The notes beneath the pieces are model-generated. The model was not told where the DNA came from, searched no databases, and saw nothing but the letters and a program-made list of their open reading frames with translations. The position numbers and the translations under genes were made by a program. 27,258 nt of DNA from an uncultured Candidatus Peregrinibacteria bacterium (lineage in GTDB: Bacteria > Patescibacteriota > JACMRA01), in the NCBI GenBank assembly GCA_937127165.1, contig CAKZLR010000006.1:1-27258 (forward strand). Reading direction: 5' to 3'. Of the stretch, positions 8,974-17,740 are shown piece after piece. Positions within the stretch are counted from its first letter, which is position 1. Every line of letters starts with the position of its first letter.

Positions 8974-8990
8974 CTGTCTTAGACAGTTTA
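8974..8990 (+). terminator. Weak terminator-like hairpin after pyrF
   Basis: CTGTC (8974-8978) and GACAG (8982-8986) form a five-pair stem with a three-base loop, starting two bases after the pyrF stop and followed by TTTA. The stem is short and the T tract poor, so it is only a candidate. Confidence 0.35.
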
Positions 8991-9202
8991 GCTAAAAAAC
9001 AATTTTCACTGTACTAGTACTATTCTTTACCTATAAAATACAAACAAAGCTAAATAATTTTTCTTCTTAGAAGTCTATTAGTTAAGATAAAATATTCACC
9101 TCTAATACTTGTCGGGATAGGTTTTAAACCCTTAATAGAATCAACATTGTCTACAAAATTTTAATTGAGATTAGTGCTATTTCAATATTTATTGATCTAT
9201 TC

Positions 9203-9231
9203 TAGACAAAATGAGTTTGAGAAGGTATAAT
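9203..9231 (+). promoter_or_regulatory. Candidate pepT promoter
   Basis: TAGACA (9203-9208) and a perfect TATAAT (9226-9231) are separated by exactly 17 bases. The -10 lies 24 bases before the pepT ATG, so the leader would be short. This is the best sigma-70-like match in the window. Confidence 0.6.
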
Positions 9232-9254
9232 AAGAAAGAAATAAAAATAATCTT

Positions 9255-10499
9255 ATGAAGTATAAAAATAAATACAAATATACAGTAAAAGACAGATTTC
9301 TTAAATATGTTCGTTTTGATACCGCTTCAGAGGAAAACTCCACAACCTACCCTAGTACTAAGAAACAATTAAAATTTCTAAAATTTCTCAAACAAGAACT
9401 AGTTGCAATAGGGTTGGAAGACATAATTTTGGATGAATATGGTTATTTGACCGCCACCCTACCAGCTAATACTACCCAAAATTTACCAACTATCGCCTTT
9501 TTTGCTCACATAGACACTTCATCATCAGTAAGTTCTAAAAATGTTCAACCCATCGTTCATCCAAATTATCAAGGCCAAACTATTCATCTACCAGCTAATC
9601 CAAAGATAACTATTTCACCAAAAACTAATCCAGAACTTGCTAGAATGAAAGGCTACGATATTATTACTAGTGATGGTACTACTCTGCTCGGAGCAGATGA
9701 TAAATGTGGAGTGGCCGAAATTGTCGATGCTATGAACTTTCTAGTTACTCACCCCGAAATCCCACACGGCAAAATCAAAATTTGTTTTAACCCCGATGAA
9801 GAGATTGGTAAAGGGGTAGATAAACTAGATTTGAAAACTTTTGGAGCTGATTTTGGATATACCCTAGATGGACCGGGAAGCGGTATCTTAGAAATAGAAA
9901 ATTTTAATGCAGCTACTATAATTGTCGAATTTTTTGGTTGCAATACTCACCCCGGCTATGCTAAAGGAAAACTGATTAACAGTCTTAAAATTGCTTCGGA
10001 ATTTGTTTGTTCCTTGCCTAAAAAGCTTGCTCCAGAAAGATCTATTAATAGACAAGGCTATATTCACCCTCTCAAAATTGAGGGAAAGGAAGAGCAAACT
10101 CAAGTAGTTTTGATTTTGAGAGATTTTGAAATTGAAGGTTTGCAGTACTATAAAGAAATAGTACAAAATTTAGCTCTTAAAGTCTGTTCAAAATATCCAA
10201 AAAGCACCTTTGAAATTAAATATACAGATCAATACCAAAATATGAAATATATTTTACAGAAGCACCCGCATGTTGTCCAAAGAGCTTTGGATGCCTACAA
10301 AAGACTGGGAATAAAACCAAAAATCCAACCTATTAGAGGTGGTACTGATGGAGTGAAATTATCCAGCCAAGGTTTACCCTGCCCTAACCTCTCTTCCGGT
10401 CAGCACAATATTCACTCCAGAACCGAATGGACAACAGTACAAGAAATGGAGTTAGCTGTAGACCTGATTATTGAACTTTCAAAAGCTTATGTAGACTAA
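9255..10499 (+). CDS. pepT: Peptidase T (tripeptide aminopeptidase)
   Basis: A 414-residue M20-family zinc peptidase, close to the usual 405-410; it removes the N-terminal residue from tripeptides in the cytoplasm. Metal and catalytic residues are visible: FFAHIDTS with H85 and D87, LGADDKCGVAEI with D148/D149, and NPDEEIGKGVD with E182/E183. LDGPGSGILEIENFNAA, NTHPGYAKGKLINSL and the C-terminal PIRGGTDGVKLS and NLSSGQHNIHSRTEW complete the PepT signature. The Lys-rich N-terminus starts at ATG 9255 after a weak AAGAAAG. A good promoter lies just upstream, so it is probably transcribed alone. It likely serves amino-acid recovery from imported peptides, as does the M32 peptidase at 23 kb. Confidence 0.94.
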   Translation: MKYKNKYKYTVKDRFLKYVRFDTASEENSTTYPSTKKQLKFLKFLKQELVAIGLEDIILDEYGYLTATLPANTTQNLPTIAFFAHIDTSSSVSSKNVQPIVHPNYQGQTIHLPANPKITISPKTNPELARMKGYDIITSDGTTLLGADDKCGVAEIVDAMNFLVTHPEIPHGKIKICFNPDEEIGKGVDKLDLKTFGADFGYTLDGPGSGILEIENFNAATIIVEFFGCNTHPGYAKGKLINSLKIASEFVCSLPKKLAPERSINRQGYIHPLKIEGKEEQTQVVLILRDFEIEGLQYYKEIVQNLALKVCSKYPKSTFEIKYTDQYQNMKYILQKHPHVVQRALDAYKRLGIKPKIQPIRGGTDGVKLSSQGLPCPNLSSGQHNIHSRTEWTTVQEMELAVDLIIELSKAYVD

Positions 10500-10683
10500 T
10501 ATAAACTAAAACTTTTATCATCATTATTCGTGGGGATTTGTTGAGACTTAATTGTAAAAATAAATTTCAGTGATATTTGGTAGTTAGTCGAAATTAGACA
10601 TGGTTCTTCTAAAGACTGGCGCATAATTATATTTTATCAGTACAGAATAATCATAAAAATTAGATTCCATGAGTAAAGTCTTT

Positions 10684-11493
10684 TTAAAAAAATTGGTGTT
10701 TAGATTGCCACAAAAAGAGTTTCCACCAAACATTGGGCAATATCTTTGAATTAGTCTTTATTTGTTGGTCAGTCAAAATTAGCTTTTGTTTGAGTTTATT
10801 TGACAAACCATAATCTTGCTTGTCTAGTTTACTAAAAATCAAACTAAGAGCTAGCTGGATGTCATCTTCAGAAATTCTTTCAAACCAAGATTGAATCGTT
10901 TTTTTATTAAAAGGAAGCATAAAAATCGGTAATTTCTGTTCGTCAAAGTAATTAGTCAAAACCAATCCTGGATTTTGGCTTAAAAAACAAATTTCAAGAA
11001 GGTTAACTAGTTCTGTATAGTTATTAGTATTTTTGATCAGTTGAGTCTTCTGGGTTTGAACCAGTTGTAATTGATGGTGTGAGAGATATTCGTCCAAAAT
11101 AGCTTGTTTGGTTTTTACCTTAAATTCTTTAAACAACAAATATTCCCAACCAAGATTTTTGAAAACCTTTTTTTCTTCTGCCGACAAACTAATACCTGCT
11201 CCTTGAAAAAAATAGATATTTTGACTTTTATCCAAATGCTCCAACAATTTCTGATCTTCCTTATCAAAGGTTAAATTTTCGATATCAACCAATAGAATTT
11301 CTTCATCTAGATCACCAAACAAATTATCTGACGGAGATATCTCGTATTGAGCAGACGACCAAGAAGTCAGCTTGATTTTGTTAAACTGAAAAACTTTTTT
11401 ACCAAGCAAAATTTCGTATAAACTGACTTTTTGTAAATTGGCAAAATACTCTAGCACCAAATCCCAGTCAGAGTAGTCTAAATAAAAAATCAT
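10684..11493 (-). CDS. Putative DNA polymerase III delta-like protein
   Basis: A 269-residue soluble protein with no membrane segment or signal. It starts at ATG 11493 and ends in TAA. N-terminal strands (IFYLDYSDWDLVLEYF), an acidic middle with DEEILLVDIENLTF, and a helical C-terminal third with DIQLALSLIFSKLDKQDYGL resemble in order the strand-rich N-domain and helical collar domain of HolA, the clamp-loader delta subunit. The Asp/Gly segments expected for a nucleotide site are absent, as in real HolA. HolA is poorly conserved and is often missed in Patescibacteria, so this is a fold-level guess. It is transcribed toward pepT and away from the rel gene. If not HolA, it is an uncharacterised helical protein. 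Confidence 0.35.
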   Translation of the reverse strand: MIFYLDYSDWDLVLEYFANLQKVSLYEILLGKKVFQFNKIKLTSWSSAQYEISPSDNLFGDLDEEILLVDIENLTFDKEDQKLLEHLDKSQNIYFFQGAGISLSAEEKKVFKNLGWEYLLFKEFKVKTKQAILDEYLSHHQLQLVQTQKTQLIKNTNNYTELVNLLEICFLSQNPGLVLTNYFDEQKLPIFMLPFNKKTIQSWFERISEDDIQLALSLIFSKLDKQDYGLSNKLKQKLILTDQQIKTNSKILPNVWWKLFLWQSKHQFF

Positions 11494-11715
11494 ACCTATA
11501 ACTCAAAAGAGTTTTTGGATTTTGGTCAAATTTCGTAAGTCACTTTGTGTATTCCAGATCTAAAATTTCTAAAAACATTGAACACAAAAATTAAGAATCT
11601 TTTCAATTAGTCAATTTTATGTTATATCATGTTGGTCATATTTTATATTACTCAGTTCTATTACTCTCTAATAGAGTTATTTCGTTTTTATAAGTTAAGT
11701 TTTTTAAAGAAATAA

Positions 11716-13107
11716 ATGTCTCCATCCACAGCGGGTAGCGAAAGAGCAGGTAGAGCCCCACAAAACGAAACTCCCAAAAAACCAGAACTAGATCCTGGTT
11801 TAGTTTCGGTTTTGGAAGCAGTAAGATTGAATGCTAAAATGCTGTTACAACTGCGAGATTGTATCCAAATATTCTTAAAAGAAGGAATAGTAGAGAACAT
11901 AGACAATAACTTTGATGATAGCGATGATAGTAATAAAGAAATCTTAAAAGAACGTTTTGAATATACTAGAAGAATTTGGGAATCATTTGTTGAAAATTTG
12001 GCACTATATCAAATACCAGAAAAATCTGAGCGGCAATTGAGAGCAATTATTCTAATCCATAGTCTTGGTTTTAGCCTTAACTGGGAAGTTTTTAAAAAAT
12101 ACGAATCGGAAATTAGTTTTTTGTTCTACCCAACTTTTACTGAAGACGAATTTTTAACCGTATGGATGATGGCCTATGAAATTAACCTATTAGACAGAAA
12201 AGCAAAGGAATTTCGAAATATGTTTATCCAAGAAGTTTCAGGAAATTCAGAATCGTTTAACCCACCATTAAGTCCAGAAGAGGGTATGCTAATATTTAGA
12301 CTTCTAACACTCTCAAATGAAGAGCGATTAAAAATATTAGAAAATGATGAAATTAAAACTAAATTTCCAGGGATATATAACTACTTTAATACTAATGAAA
12401 TTAATGAACAAATCCTACCTAGAATACAAGAAATAATATCCTCAAAAGATATAAACCTATTACATCGTGCCTTAATGGGAGATCCAACTCTAACTGAAGA
12501 AGAACTAAAAAATCCAATTCTGTACACATTTTACCCACCCCTGTTTGATATAAAAGAGATGTTGAATATTGTTAGAAATCACGACTTAGAGTCAATTATT
12601 TTTGGTGCTTTAAAATTGATGGACAAGATAAAATATCCGGCAAAAAATGAAGGTTTTGTTAAAATATGGCAAGACTGTATGATGATGCTACACTTTTATG
12701 CTCCTTTGTTAGAACTAGCTGGTTTTATAGATATGGCAAACGAATGTAACTCTGTTGCCTTAGACTTTTTAAACAGGCGAATTTTAACCGAAGAAGAATA
12801 CTCAAATCTAACAGACTTACACACCAGAGCAACAAAGGTATATACACAATATAACTTAGCGATTTTAGGATTTTTGGCGGGAAGATATGATGGTAAGAGG
12901 GGGCTTATTAGTGAGGGAATCAAAGTTGGAGACTTTTTAATAAAAGCAATTAGTGGTAGAGTGAAAACAATTGGTAGTGCAGGTAGGAAATTATGGGGAA
13001 AATACAGAAAACTCGCCACTATACCTGATTGGCTTGGATTCAAAGTAGTTATTGATGAAGATCATACACCCGAATCTTTGGGACAAATTATTGGGTATGT
13101 AATATAA
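11716..13107 (+). CDS. RelA/SpoT-like protein, N-terminal part up to an in-frame TAA
   Basis: 463 residues. The first 40 are polar and Pro-rich. The middle is helical, with a degenerate counterpart of the HD hydrolase domain: I cannot find the HDxxED metal motif, but residues about 289-350 (HDLESIIFGALKLMDKI, then MLHFYAPLLELAGFIDMANE) match the conserved helices DRxHNM..YAPLAxRLGI of RelA/SpoT. Residues about 415-463 open the (p)ppGpp synthetase domain with GRKLWGKYRK and PDWLGFKVVID, which holds the Asp that binds catalytic Mg. A TAA at 13105-13107 ends the frame in mid-domain. The remainder continues in the same frame from 13111. No TGS or ACT domain is present. It is either a nonsense mutation, an assembly error, or a real two-piece or readthrough protein. 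Confidence 0.7.
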   Translation: MSPSTAGSERAGRAPQNETPKKPELDPGLVSVLEAVRLNAKMLLQLRDCIQIFLKEGIVENIDNNFDDSDDSNKEILKERFEYTRRIWESFVENLALYQIPEKSERQLRAIILIHSLGFSLNWEVFKKYESEISFLFYPTFTEDEFLTVWMMAYEINLLDRKAKEFRNMFIQEVSGNSESFNPPLSPEEGMLIFRLLTLSNEERLKILENDEIKTKFPGIYNYFNTNEINEQILPRIQEIISSKDINLLHRALMGDPTLTEEELKNPILYTFYPPLFDIKEMLNIVRNHDLESIIFGALKLMDKIKYPAKNEGFVKIWQDCMMMLHFYAPLLELAGFIDMANECNSVALDFLNRRILTEEEYSNLTDLHTRATKVYTQYNLAILGFLAGRYDGKRGLISEGIKVGDFLIKAISGRVKTIGSAGRKLWGKYRKLATIPDWLGFKVVIDEDHTPESLGQIIGYVI

Positions 13108-13110
13108 CAA

Positions 13111-13626
13111 ATGGCAAAACTTGGGTTTGAGCTAGGACATCCAAATAGTGATAAACCAATTAGTGTGATGCTAAAAAGTATTGTCGAAGATGAAAGTGCT
13201 AAAAATTTACTTGAAAATCAACTATCTGCAAGAGGTATTTCCAAAAATGTTATAGGCTATGAAGAGCGAGACTATCAAGCTGTTCATTTAAATTTTCGTA
13301 GAATTGGCGATCCCAGTGTAACCTGCGAAATTCAAATAACTGATCTTGCAAATAATCATATTAATACTCTGGGTTATAGATCCCACATACTTTATAAAGT
13401 AAGAAAACACTCTCTTAGGAATGATGCGAGTGGTATTACAGACCCCGATATTCTTCTAAAGTTTTATACTTTAGGTGAGGAATTATATGAACGAAGAACG
13501 GAGTTTTTAAAAAATATAGCTAATGGTAGAATAAAATTATGTCCTCACACTAAAGCTATGCTTTCAATACATAATAATGTTATAATGCATACCGCTTATA
13601 CAAAACCTATAAAAAGTGAAATTTGA
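13111..13626 (+). CDS. RelA/SpoT-like synthetase domain, C-terminal part
   Basis: 171 residues, in the same frame as the preceding gene and separated only by TAA CAA. It carries the second half of the synthetase fold: RDYQAVHLNF (counterpart of GYQSLHT), CEIQITDLANNHINTLGYRS (counterpart of VEIQIRTxxMHxxAExGxAAH) with the catalytic Glu, and ILYKVRKHS (HWxYK). The ATG at 13111 has no ribosome site better than the GGGTATG before the stop, so translation would need readthrough, reinitiation at the stop, or repair of the TAA. It ends in TGA; a TAA follows in frame about 40 bases later. Neither half alone should be able to make (p)ppGpp. Confidence 0.7.
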   Translation: MAKLGFELGHPNSDKPISVMLKSIVEDESAKNLLENQLSARGISKNVIGYEERDYQAVHLNFRRIGDPSVTCEIQITDLANNHINTLGYRSHILYKVRKHSLRNDASGITDPDILLKFYTLGEELYERRTEFLKNIANGRIKLCPHTKAMLSIHNNVIMHTAYTKPIKSEI

Positions 13627-13677
13627 CAAAAATATTACACAAACCTAGCTTTCTGGTTGAGTTAAAAACTCTTTAAG

Positions 13678-13696
13678 TTAATTAATTTTTAATTAA
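13678..13696 (+). promoter_or_regulatory. AT palindrome just before the HdeD-like gene
   Basis: TTAATTAA (13678-13685), TTT, then TTAATTAA (13689-13696) form an 8-bp inverted repeat ending nine bases before the ATG at 13706. It might be an operator, a weak terminator for the rel locus, or chance in AT-rich DNA. Confidence 0.3.
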
Positions 13697-13705
13697 AAAT
13701 TTCTT

Positions 13706-14407
13706 ATGAAATACCTAGTTCAGACACTAAAATGGGTCTTTGCTATCAGAGGCGTTATCGCTATTTTGTTTGGTTTAGCCTTTTTGTTTTTAACAAACCC
13801 AACTTTGCCAATTCTAATTTTGATTTTTGGTATTACCGTTTTAGTTGATGGTTTTATCAATGCTGTTGGCAGTTTTCAGTCTAGAAAGGATGTTGCCGAT
13901 TGGTGGGTTTATTTGTTGGAGGGTGCTTTTGCGATCATTTTGGGTTCTATTACCATTTTTTGGCCAAATATTACCCCTTCAGCTTTGATGTTCATTATTT
14001 CTTCATGGGCAATTGTTACCGGTACTTCAAAAATGGTAGCAGCTATTGGTCTTAGAAAGTATATAGAAGGCGAATTAATCTTGTTGTCTAGTGGTATCCT
14101 ATCGGTGGTTTTTGGTTTTACAATGATTACTTTTCCACAAGCAACTGCCACAGCTTTTTCTCCTATTATTGGCTTTTTTAGTATTTTGCTTGGTGTGTTT
14201 GTGTTAGCTTTGGCTTGGAGGATTCAAGAAGAACATGATCCAGTTTTAGGCGACTTTTTAAGAGCAGGTTATGAATCTATATCAAAAAATATAGAAGGGA
14301 AAGTAAAAGAAGAAGTTTTAGTTAAACCTACAAAACCCAAATCGCCAACCCAAAAACCTATAAATGTGACCAAAAAAGATTCTAAAAAAACCTCTGCTAA
14401 AAAATAA
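13706..14407 (+). CDS. HdeD-like membrane protein (DUF308 family)
   Basis: 233 residues. Six membrane helices arranged as three hairpins cover about residues 10-170, with repeated units such as IAILFGLAFLFL, FAIILGSITIFWP and ILSVVFGFTMITFP. The recurring helix-FG/LG-x-P pattern is typical of the HdeD/DUF308 family, named for an acid-resistance membrane protein of E. coli; its biochemical role is not established. The last 50 residues form a soluble Lys/Pro-rich tail (KPTKPKSPTQKP) that is longer and more basic than in typical members and could contact nucleic acid or the envelope. It stands alone between the rel locus and a pseudogene region. Confidence 0.8.
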   Translation: MKYLVQTLKWVFAIRGVIAILFGLAFLFLTNPTLPILILIFGITVLVDGFINAVGSFQSRKDVADWWVYLLEGAFAIILGSITIFWPNITPSALMFIISSWAIVTGTSKMVAAIGLRKYIEGELILLSSGILSVVFGFTMITFPQATATAFSPIIGFFSILLGVFVLALAWRIQEEHDPVLGDFLRAGYESISKNIEGKVKEEVLVKPTKPKSPTQKPINVTKKDSKKTSAKK

Positions 14408-14513
14408 AGTAATCATAAAAATACATCAATTATATTAAAATGTTAATCAGACTAATACGGTAGTCGTACGTTTTGGTGTTTTCTTTAAGTTTTAATTGGT
14501 GGGTATTGCTCTT

Positions 14514-15037
14514 TTATAAATGTAAATGAGGCAGTTTTCTTAGCTCAAAACCTAAAGCTTCACTAATTACAGTCTCACTAAATAGATTTTCACCTACTAG
14601 TCTTTGCACTTCCAACACCTTACCGTCATTATCTTTCAAAACTTTTCCTGGGCCATTAAGATTATAGTGTAATACTGGCAAACCTGCTACAGGTGCTTCA
14701 CCTAAGGTGATAACAAAAGCATTTGTCAAGCTTAGAAGGCTATTGTGTCGTCGTGTTGACACTGGCCCAGCTAAAGTTCTTTTATATTTAATACGTCTAA
14801 AAAGATTGCTTTCGGAGCATTTTCTCGTTGAGAAAGTTCTTCTACAATTGATTTTGGTTTTTGTATGTACGATTTACTACCTGAGCTAATAACCCTAAAC
14901 ATAGTACCCACCTTTAACTCTGAAAATCCTAAATCAATTAGTAATCGTCCCGTTGTTTCATTGTTATCATAACCTTATGAGCTATTTTGTGAATAGATAT
15001 AGCTATCTGAGGAAATCATCTAAATATTTACAATTTG
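14514..15037 (-). pseudogene. Broken gene of unknown family
   Basis: From an ATG at 15037 a minus-strand frame reads about 14 residues (MISSDSYIYSQNSS), meets TAA at 14975-14977, and continues in the same frame with GYDNNETTGRLLIDLGFSEL, GTMFRVISSGSKSYI and APKAIFLDVLNIKEL to a TAG at 14771-14773. The sense then passes to a frame needing one extra base, AGPVSTRRHNSLLSLTNAF, EAPVAGLPVLHYNLNGPGKV, ending in TAA at 14514. The total is about 170 residues of good coding quality with two lesions. The EAPVAGLPVLxY phrase vaguely recalls the EAxAxGLPV motif of GT4 glycosyltransferases, but I do not trust this enough to name it. It looks recently inactivated, since long intact stretches remain. Confidence 0.6.
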
Positions 15038-15318
15038 GAATTTAGCCTGAACAAATTAGACAATGTGGTGGTTGCATAATCAGATTAAATCTGATGTGTA
15101 ATGTTGTAGAAAAAGGTATTCCTCGAATTTTAACAAATAGACAAAAAGTGTCATCCGAACCTTTGATAATACAATGTGCATAGCAAAAGAATTAAGACTA
15201 GAGGTCAGAGATAAATTTAAAATCTGGAAGATATTGAATGTCTGGTCTGTAACCAAAGGGAAATCTAGTTCTTTTTAGATTTAACCATCATGACTGGAAT
15301 TTAAAGTGGTATATATTA

Positions 15319-15614
15319 TCATTCTTTTATAAATTCTCTATCTAAACCTAATTCTTCTAGGACTTCGGGGAATGTTCGGATAACTTCTCGATACATTTCA
15401 TACTCCATTAATGTATTTTTTGACCGTATTCTATTTGCATTCCATCAGTTATGTTTAAAAATTACTATCGGTCTCGTATTTTAATCCATTCAACTACTTT
15501 TGCTCTTTCATATTCTCTAAAACCTTTTAATTTTAGGTTAATTTTAAGCTTCTCTAACACTTCATTCACCATCTCCGGTGACCTAGTGAACATTTCGCTA
15601 TTAGCATTATACAT
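15319..15614 (-). pseudogene. Two small coding remnants, possibly one broken gene
   Basis: A 49-residue frame runs from ATG 15614 (reads MYNANSEMFTRSPEMVNEVL, then KGFREYERAKVVEWI) to TAG at 15465-15467. Another runs from ATG 15408 (MEYEMYREVIRTFPEVLEEL, then GLDREFIKE) to TGA at 15319-15321. Both are strongly charged and helical, unlike the surrounding AT-rich DNA, and same strand and order suggest a single former gene of about 95 residues cut near 15410-15465. No family is recognised. Either piece could also be a real small protein. Confidence 0.4.
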
Positions 15615-16480
15615 AATTCATGATTTATTTTATAGCTGTACTAAAAAAATTATTTTTAATTTTTAAACTACAAAGTTTTGCTTATACCATTGAAAATAAA
15701 ATCGATAAAATTTCTTTTTTAGCAATCTCACATCCAAAACTTGGGATGAATATCTTGCCAAAAAGCAAAACTACAATTCCTACAGACAATTATCTATTTT
15801 TACTATTCAATTTTTTAATTTTTAATTACTTACTACAAAGTAGCTACTACTTTTTAATAAGTAAACTTAACTCAAAACTCAAATTTAGCTTATCTGTAGA
15901 TATCTCTCAACTATTGTTTTACATAACTAACAATTACTACTATGAGTTAGTACTAGTTACTGATAGTAGATATTTTTCTAATTCTAAAAAGTGTCTTAAA
16001 GTAATAATTTTATCAGTATAAATTTTAAACTTCTAGAAATTTTGGCAAATTTAAAACAAATTGAGATAGTCCCATCACTTCAGATATATCTAGTAGGATA
16101 CCTAGAACTAACATCGGAGTGAGAAAATAAACTTTAATCTAGATTTTCTTGTAAAAGAAATTAAATAAATAGATTTTTTCAACTTAAAAACCTCACCACC
16201 ACTAAAAAAATTTAAAACAGTTTACAAAATAATCCTAATTATTTAACAGCCTCAAAGGCTTATGGAGTTATAAGCAAGAATGGGGGGGAATTAAAAAATA
16301 TTTTAAATGTTTGATAAGACAAGATATAAAAATCTAGCAATTTAATTTAAAATATACAAACAAAGAACAAAAATTAAAAATAAGGTTTAAAATTCTTCGC
16401 TTTATAATTTTTACACAAAAAGTTTATTGTTCCGGTAAATAGTTATGCACTATAATTTAGTGATTTAGTGAAGTTATTTT
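15615..16480. other. AT-rich region without a supportable gene
   Basis: A plus-strand open frame of 133 codons (15620-16021) exists, but its product is a low-complexity Leu/Phe/Ser/Tyr/Asn mixture with no motif and no start context, which is what AT-rich noise gives. From 16022 to 16480 I see only short frames, a run of seven G at about 16283-16289, and no RNA-like conserved element. Confidence 0.5.
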
Positions 16481-16621
16481 TCAAGATAATCGATATAGTC
16501 TAATAATAAATTTATAATAGGCCTCTAAGTCGATCATCTCTTGTGCTTCTTTCATGTTTAACATGGCTTTTTGTGGTACACAAACTCAGTCAATTTTTGA
16601 CAAAGTCAAAAGGATATGGTT
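16481..16621 (-). pseudogene. Small coding-like remnant on the minus strand
   Basis: From ATG 16564 a 27-codon frame reads MLNMKEAQEMIDLEAYYKFI then IRLYRLS, ending in TGA at 16481-16483. Reading upstream in the same frame gives HILLTLSKID, a TGA, then VCVPQKA before that ATG. The charged amphipathic composition is unusual for this DNA and suggests a former gene end, cut by TGA. The family is unknown, and the evidence is only composition. Confidence 0.25.
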
Positions 16622-16660
16622 TAATTGTTTACTATCACTATTAACTTTAATAGACTTATT

Positions 16661-17032
16661 ATGTTCAATTTATACAATTTGTTGATTGATAATAAAATAA
16701 AAAAAGAAAGAGCAAAAAATAAAAGAAATATATTTATTTTTAGTACTTTATCTGCACTTCTAGGTGCTACTTTAGGTTTCTTTTTGTCCCCCAACTCTGG
16801 AAAGAAAAATCGCGAGATAGCTTCTAAGAAACTTAGATCAATAGTAAATAGTGTTCAAATGTTCAGCAGTGAGACATCTGCAGATGTCAAACAGACTGCT
16901 AAAAAAATTGCTGATGAAGTAAAAAAATCAGAAGAAGAACTCATAAATAAATTTGATGAGCTTAAATCTAAAATTCAGGACAAAATCAAAGGTAGAAAAG
17001 AAATTAGACTAGAAGAAGAAAAAGAAGACTAA
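16661..17032 (+). CDS. YtxH-like small membrane stress protein
   Basis: About 123 residues from ATG 16661; a TTG at 16625 would add twelve residues that overlap a minus-strand remnant and look non-native. Residues 1-22 are basic, 24-45 form one membrane helix (IFIFSTLSALLGATLGFFLS) running directly into PNSGKKNREIASKKL, the GxxxGxLxAPxxGxxxR signature of YtxH. A long charged helical tail (about 60-120, ADEVKKSEEELINKFDELK) should form a cytoplasmic coiled coil. YtxH proteins are induced by stress in Firmicutes; molecular role unknown. xseB follows after about 180 bases. Confidence 0.75.
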   Translation: MFNLYNLLIDNKIKKERAKNKRNIFIFSTLSALLGATLGFFLSPNSGKKNREIASKKLRSIVNSVQMFSSETSADVKQTAKKIADEVKKSEEELINKFDELKSKIQDKIKGRKEIRLEEEKED

Positions 17033-17213
17033 AATCCTACTTGTATAACATTTGGTTTACATTTAAATTTTATAATACCAACATTATAATACCAACAACG
17101 GTGGAAAAGTTAGTTAGGTCTTTTAATTTCCTCAAAAGAACATTGAGAAGCAATTGACAATGTTTAAACAGTCTGCTTTTTTTACACAGTAAAAATGTTG
17201 CTAGCAAATTAAA

Positions 17214-17435
17214 ATGAATGTTGATAACAATCAAAAAAACACTAAAAACAAACAAACAATCGAGGAAAAGCTTTTGAGACTTCAAGAAATACAAAGTCTT
17301 TTACAAGACAAGAAAGTCTCTTTGAGCGAAAGTTTGTCTCTTCTTGAAGAAGCTAGTAAACTAAAAGCAGAAATTGAGTTAGAGTTACAGCAAATTGAAA
17401 ATAAGTTAAGCGTAATAAATCAAAATCAAGAGTAG
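17214..17435 (+). CDS. xseB: Exodeoxyribonuclease VII small subunit
   Basis: 73 residues, typical for XseB. Two helices are visible: EEKLLRLQEIQSLLQDKKVS and LSESLSLLEEASKLKAEIEL, matching the family pattern FEExLxxLExIVxxLExGxLxLEExLxLYExGxxLxxxCxxxLxxAE. The subunit wraps around XseA, and the complex degrades single-stranded DNA to oligonucleotides during repair. The large subunit xseA, usually adjacent, is not in this window. The N-terminal 14 residues are Asn/Lys-rich linker. No strong ribosome site is seen before the ATG at 17214. Confidence 0.75.
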   Translation: MNVDNNQKNTKNKQTIEEKLLRLQEIQSLLQDKKVSLSESLSLLEEASKLKAEIELELQQIENKLSVINQNQE

Positions 17436-17740
17436 TTGTTTTTAATCTTCGAAGTTAATTAGTTATCTTTTTAGATTTTGGTTTTGTTTTGATTTAAAGT
17501 TCTATCCAGACAGACAAACAATTTTTTCAAGAATTTGTAAAGCTTGTTTTAGATTATGCTTTTCAAAAGTTTTATTCCAAATTAAGAGATGAGGTAAAAA
17601 AATATTTTTGTGTTTATCTAAAAAATTGTTTTAACTGATTAGACTTTGCTTATTTGGATAATTGAAATATTTGTACAGAAAGTTTGATGTAAATAGACTA
17701 AACTACATATTTACATGTTTACTACCTCCAATAGTTAAAA
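17436..17740 (+). other. Gap with a possible coding remnant
   Basis: Between xseB and miaA an open frame without a start codon covers 17498-17638; it reads IQTDKQFFQEFVKLVLDYAF, then YSKLRDEVKKYFC, and ends in TGA. Beyond the TGA the same frame gives LDFAYLDN, another TGA, then TAA. It resembles the helical start of some lost protein but has no start or homologue that I recognise. The rest of the gap holds only the miaA upstream region. Confidence 0.3.

Noticed and set aside
15620..16021. 133-codon plus-strand open frame
   Set aside because: Low-complexity Leu/Phe/Ser/Tyr/Asn product, no motif, no start context; typical of AT-rich non-coding DNA.
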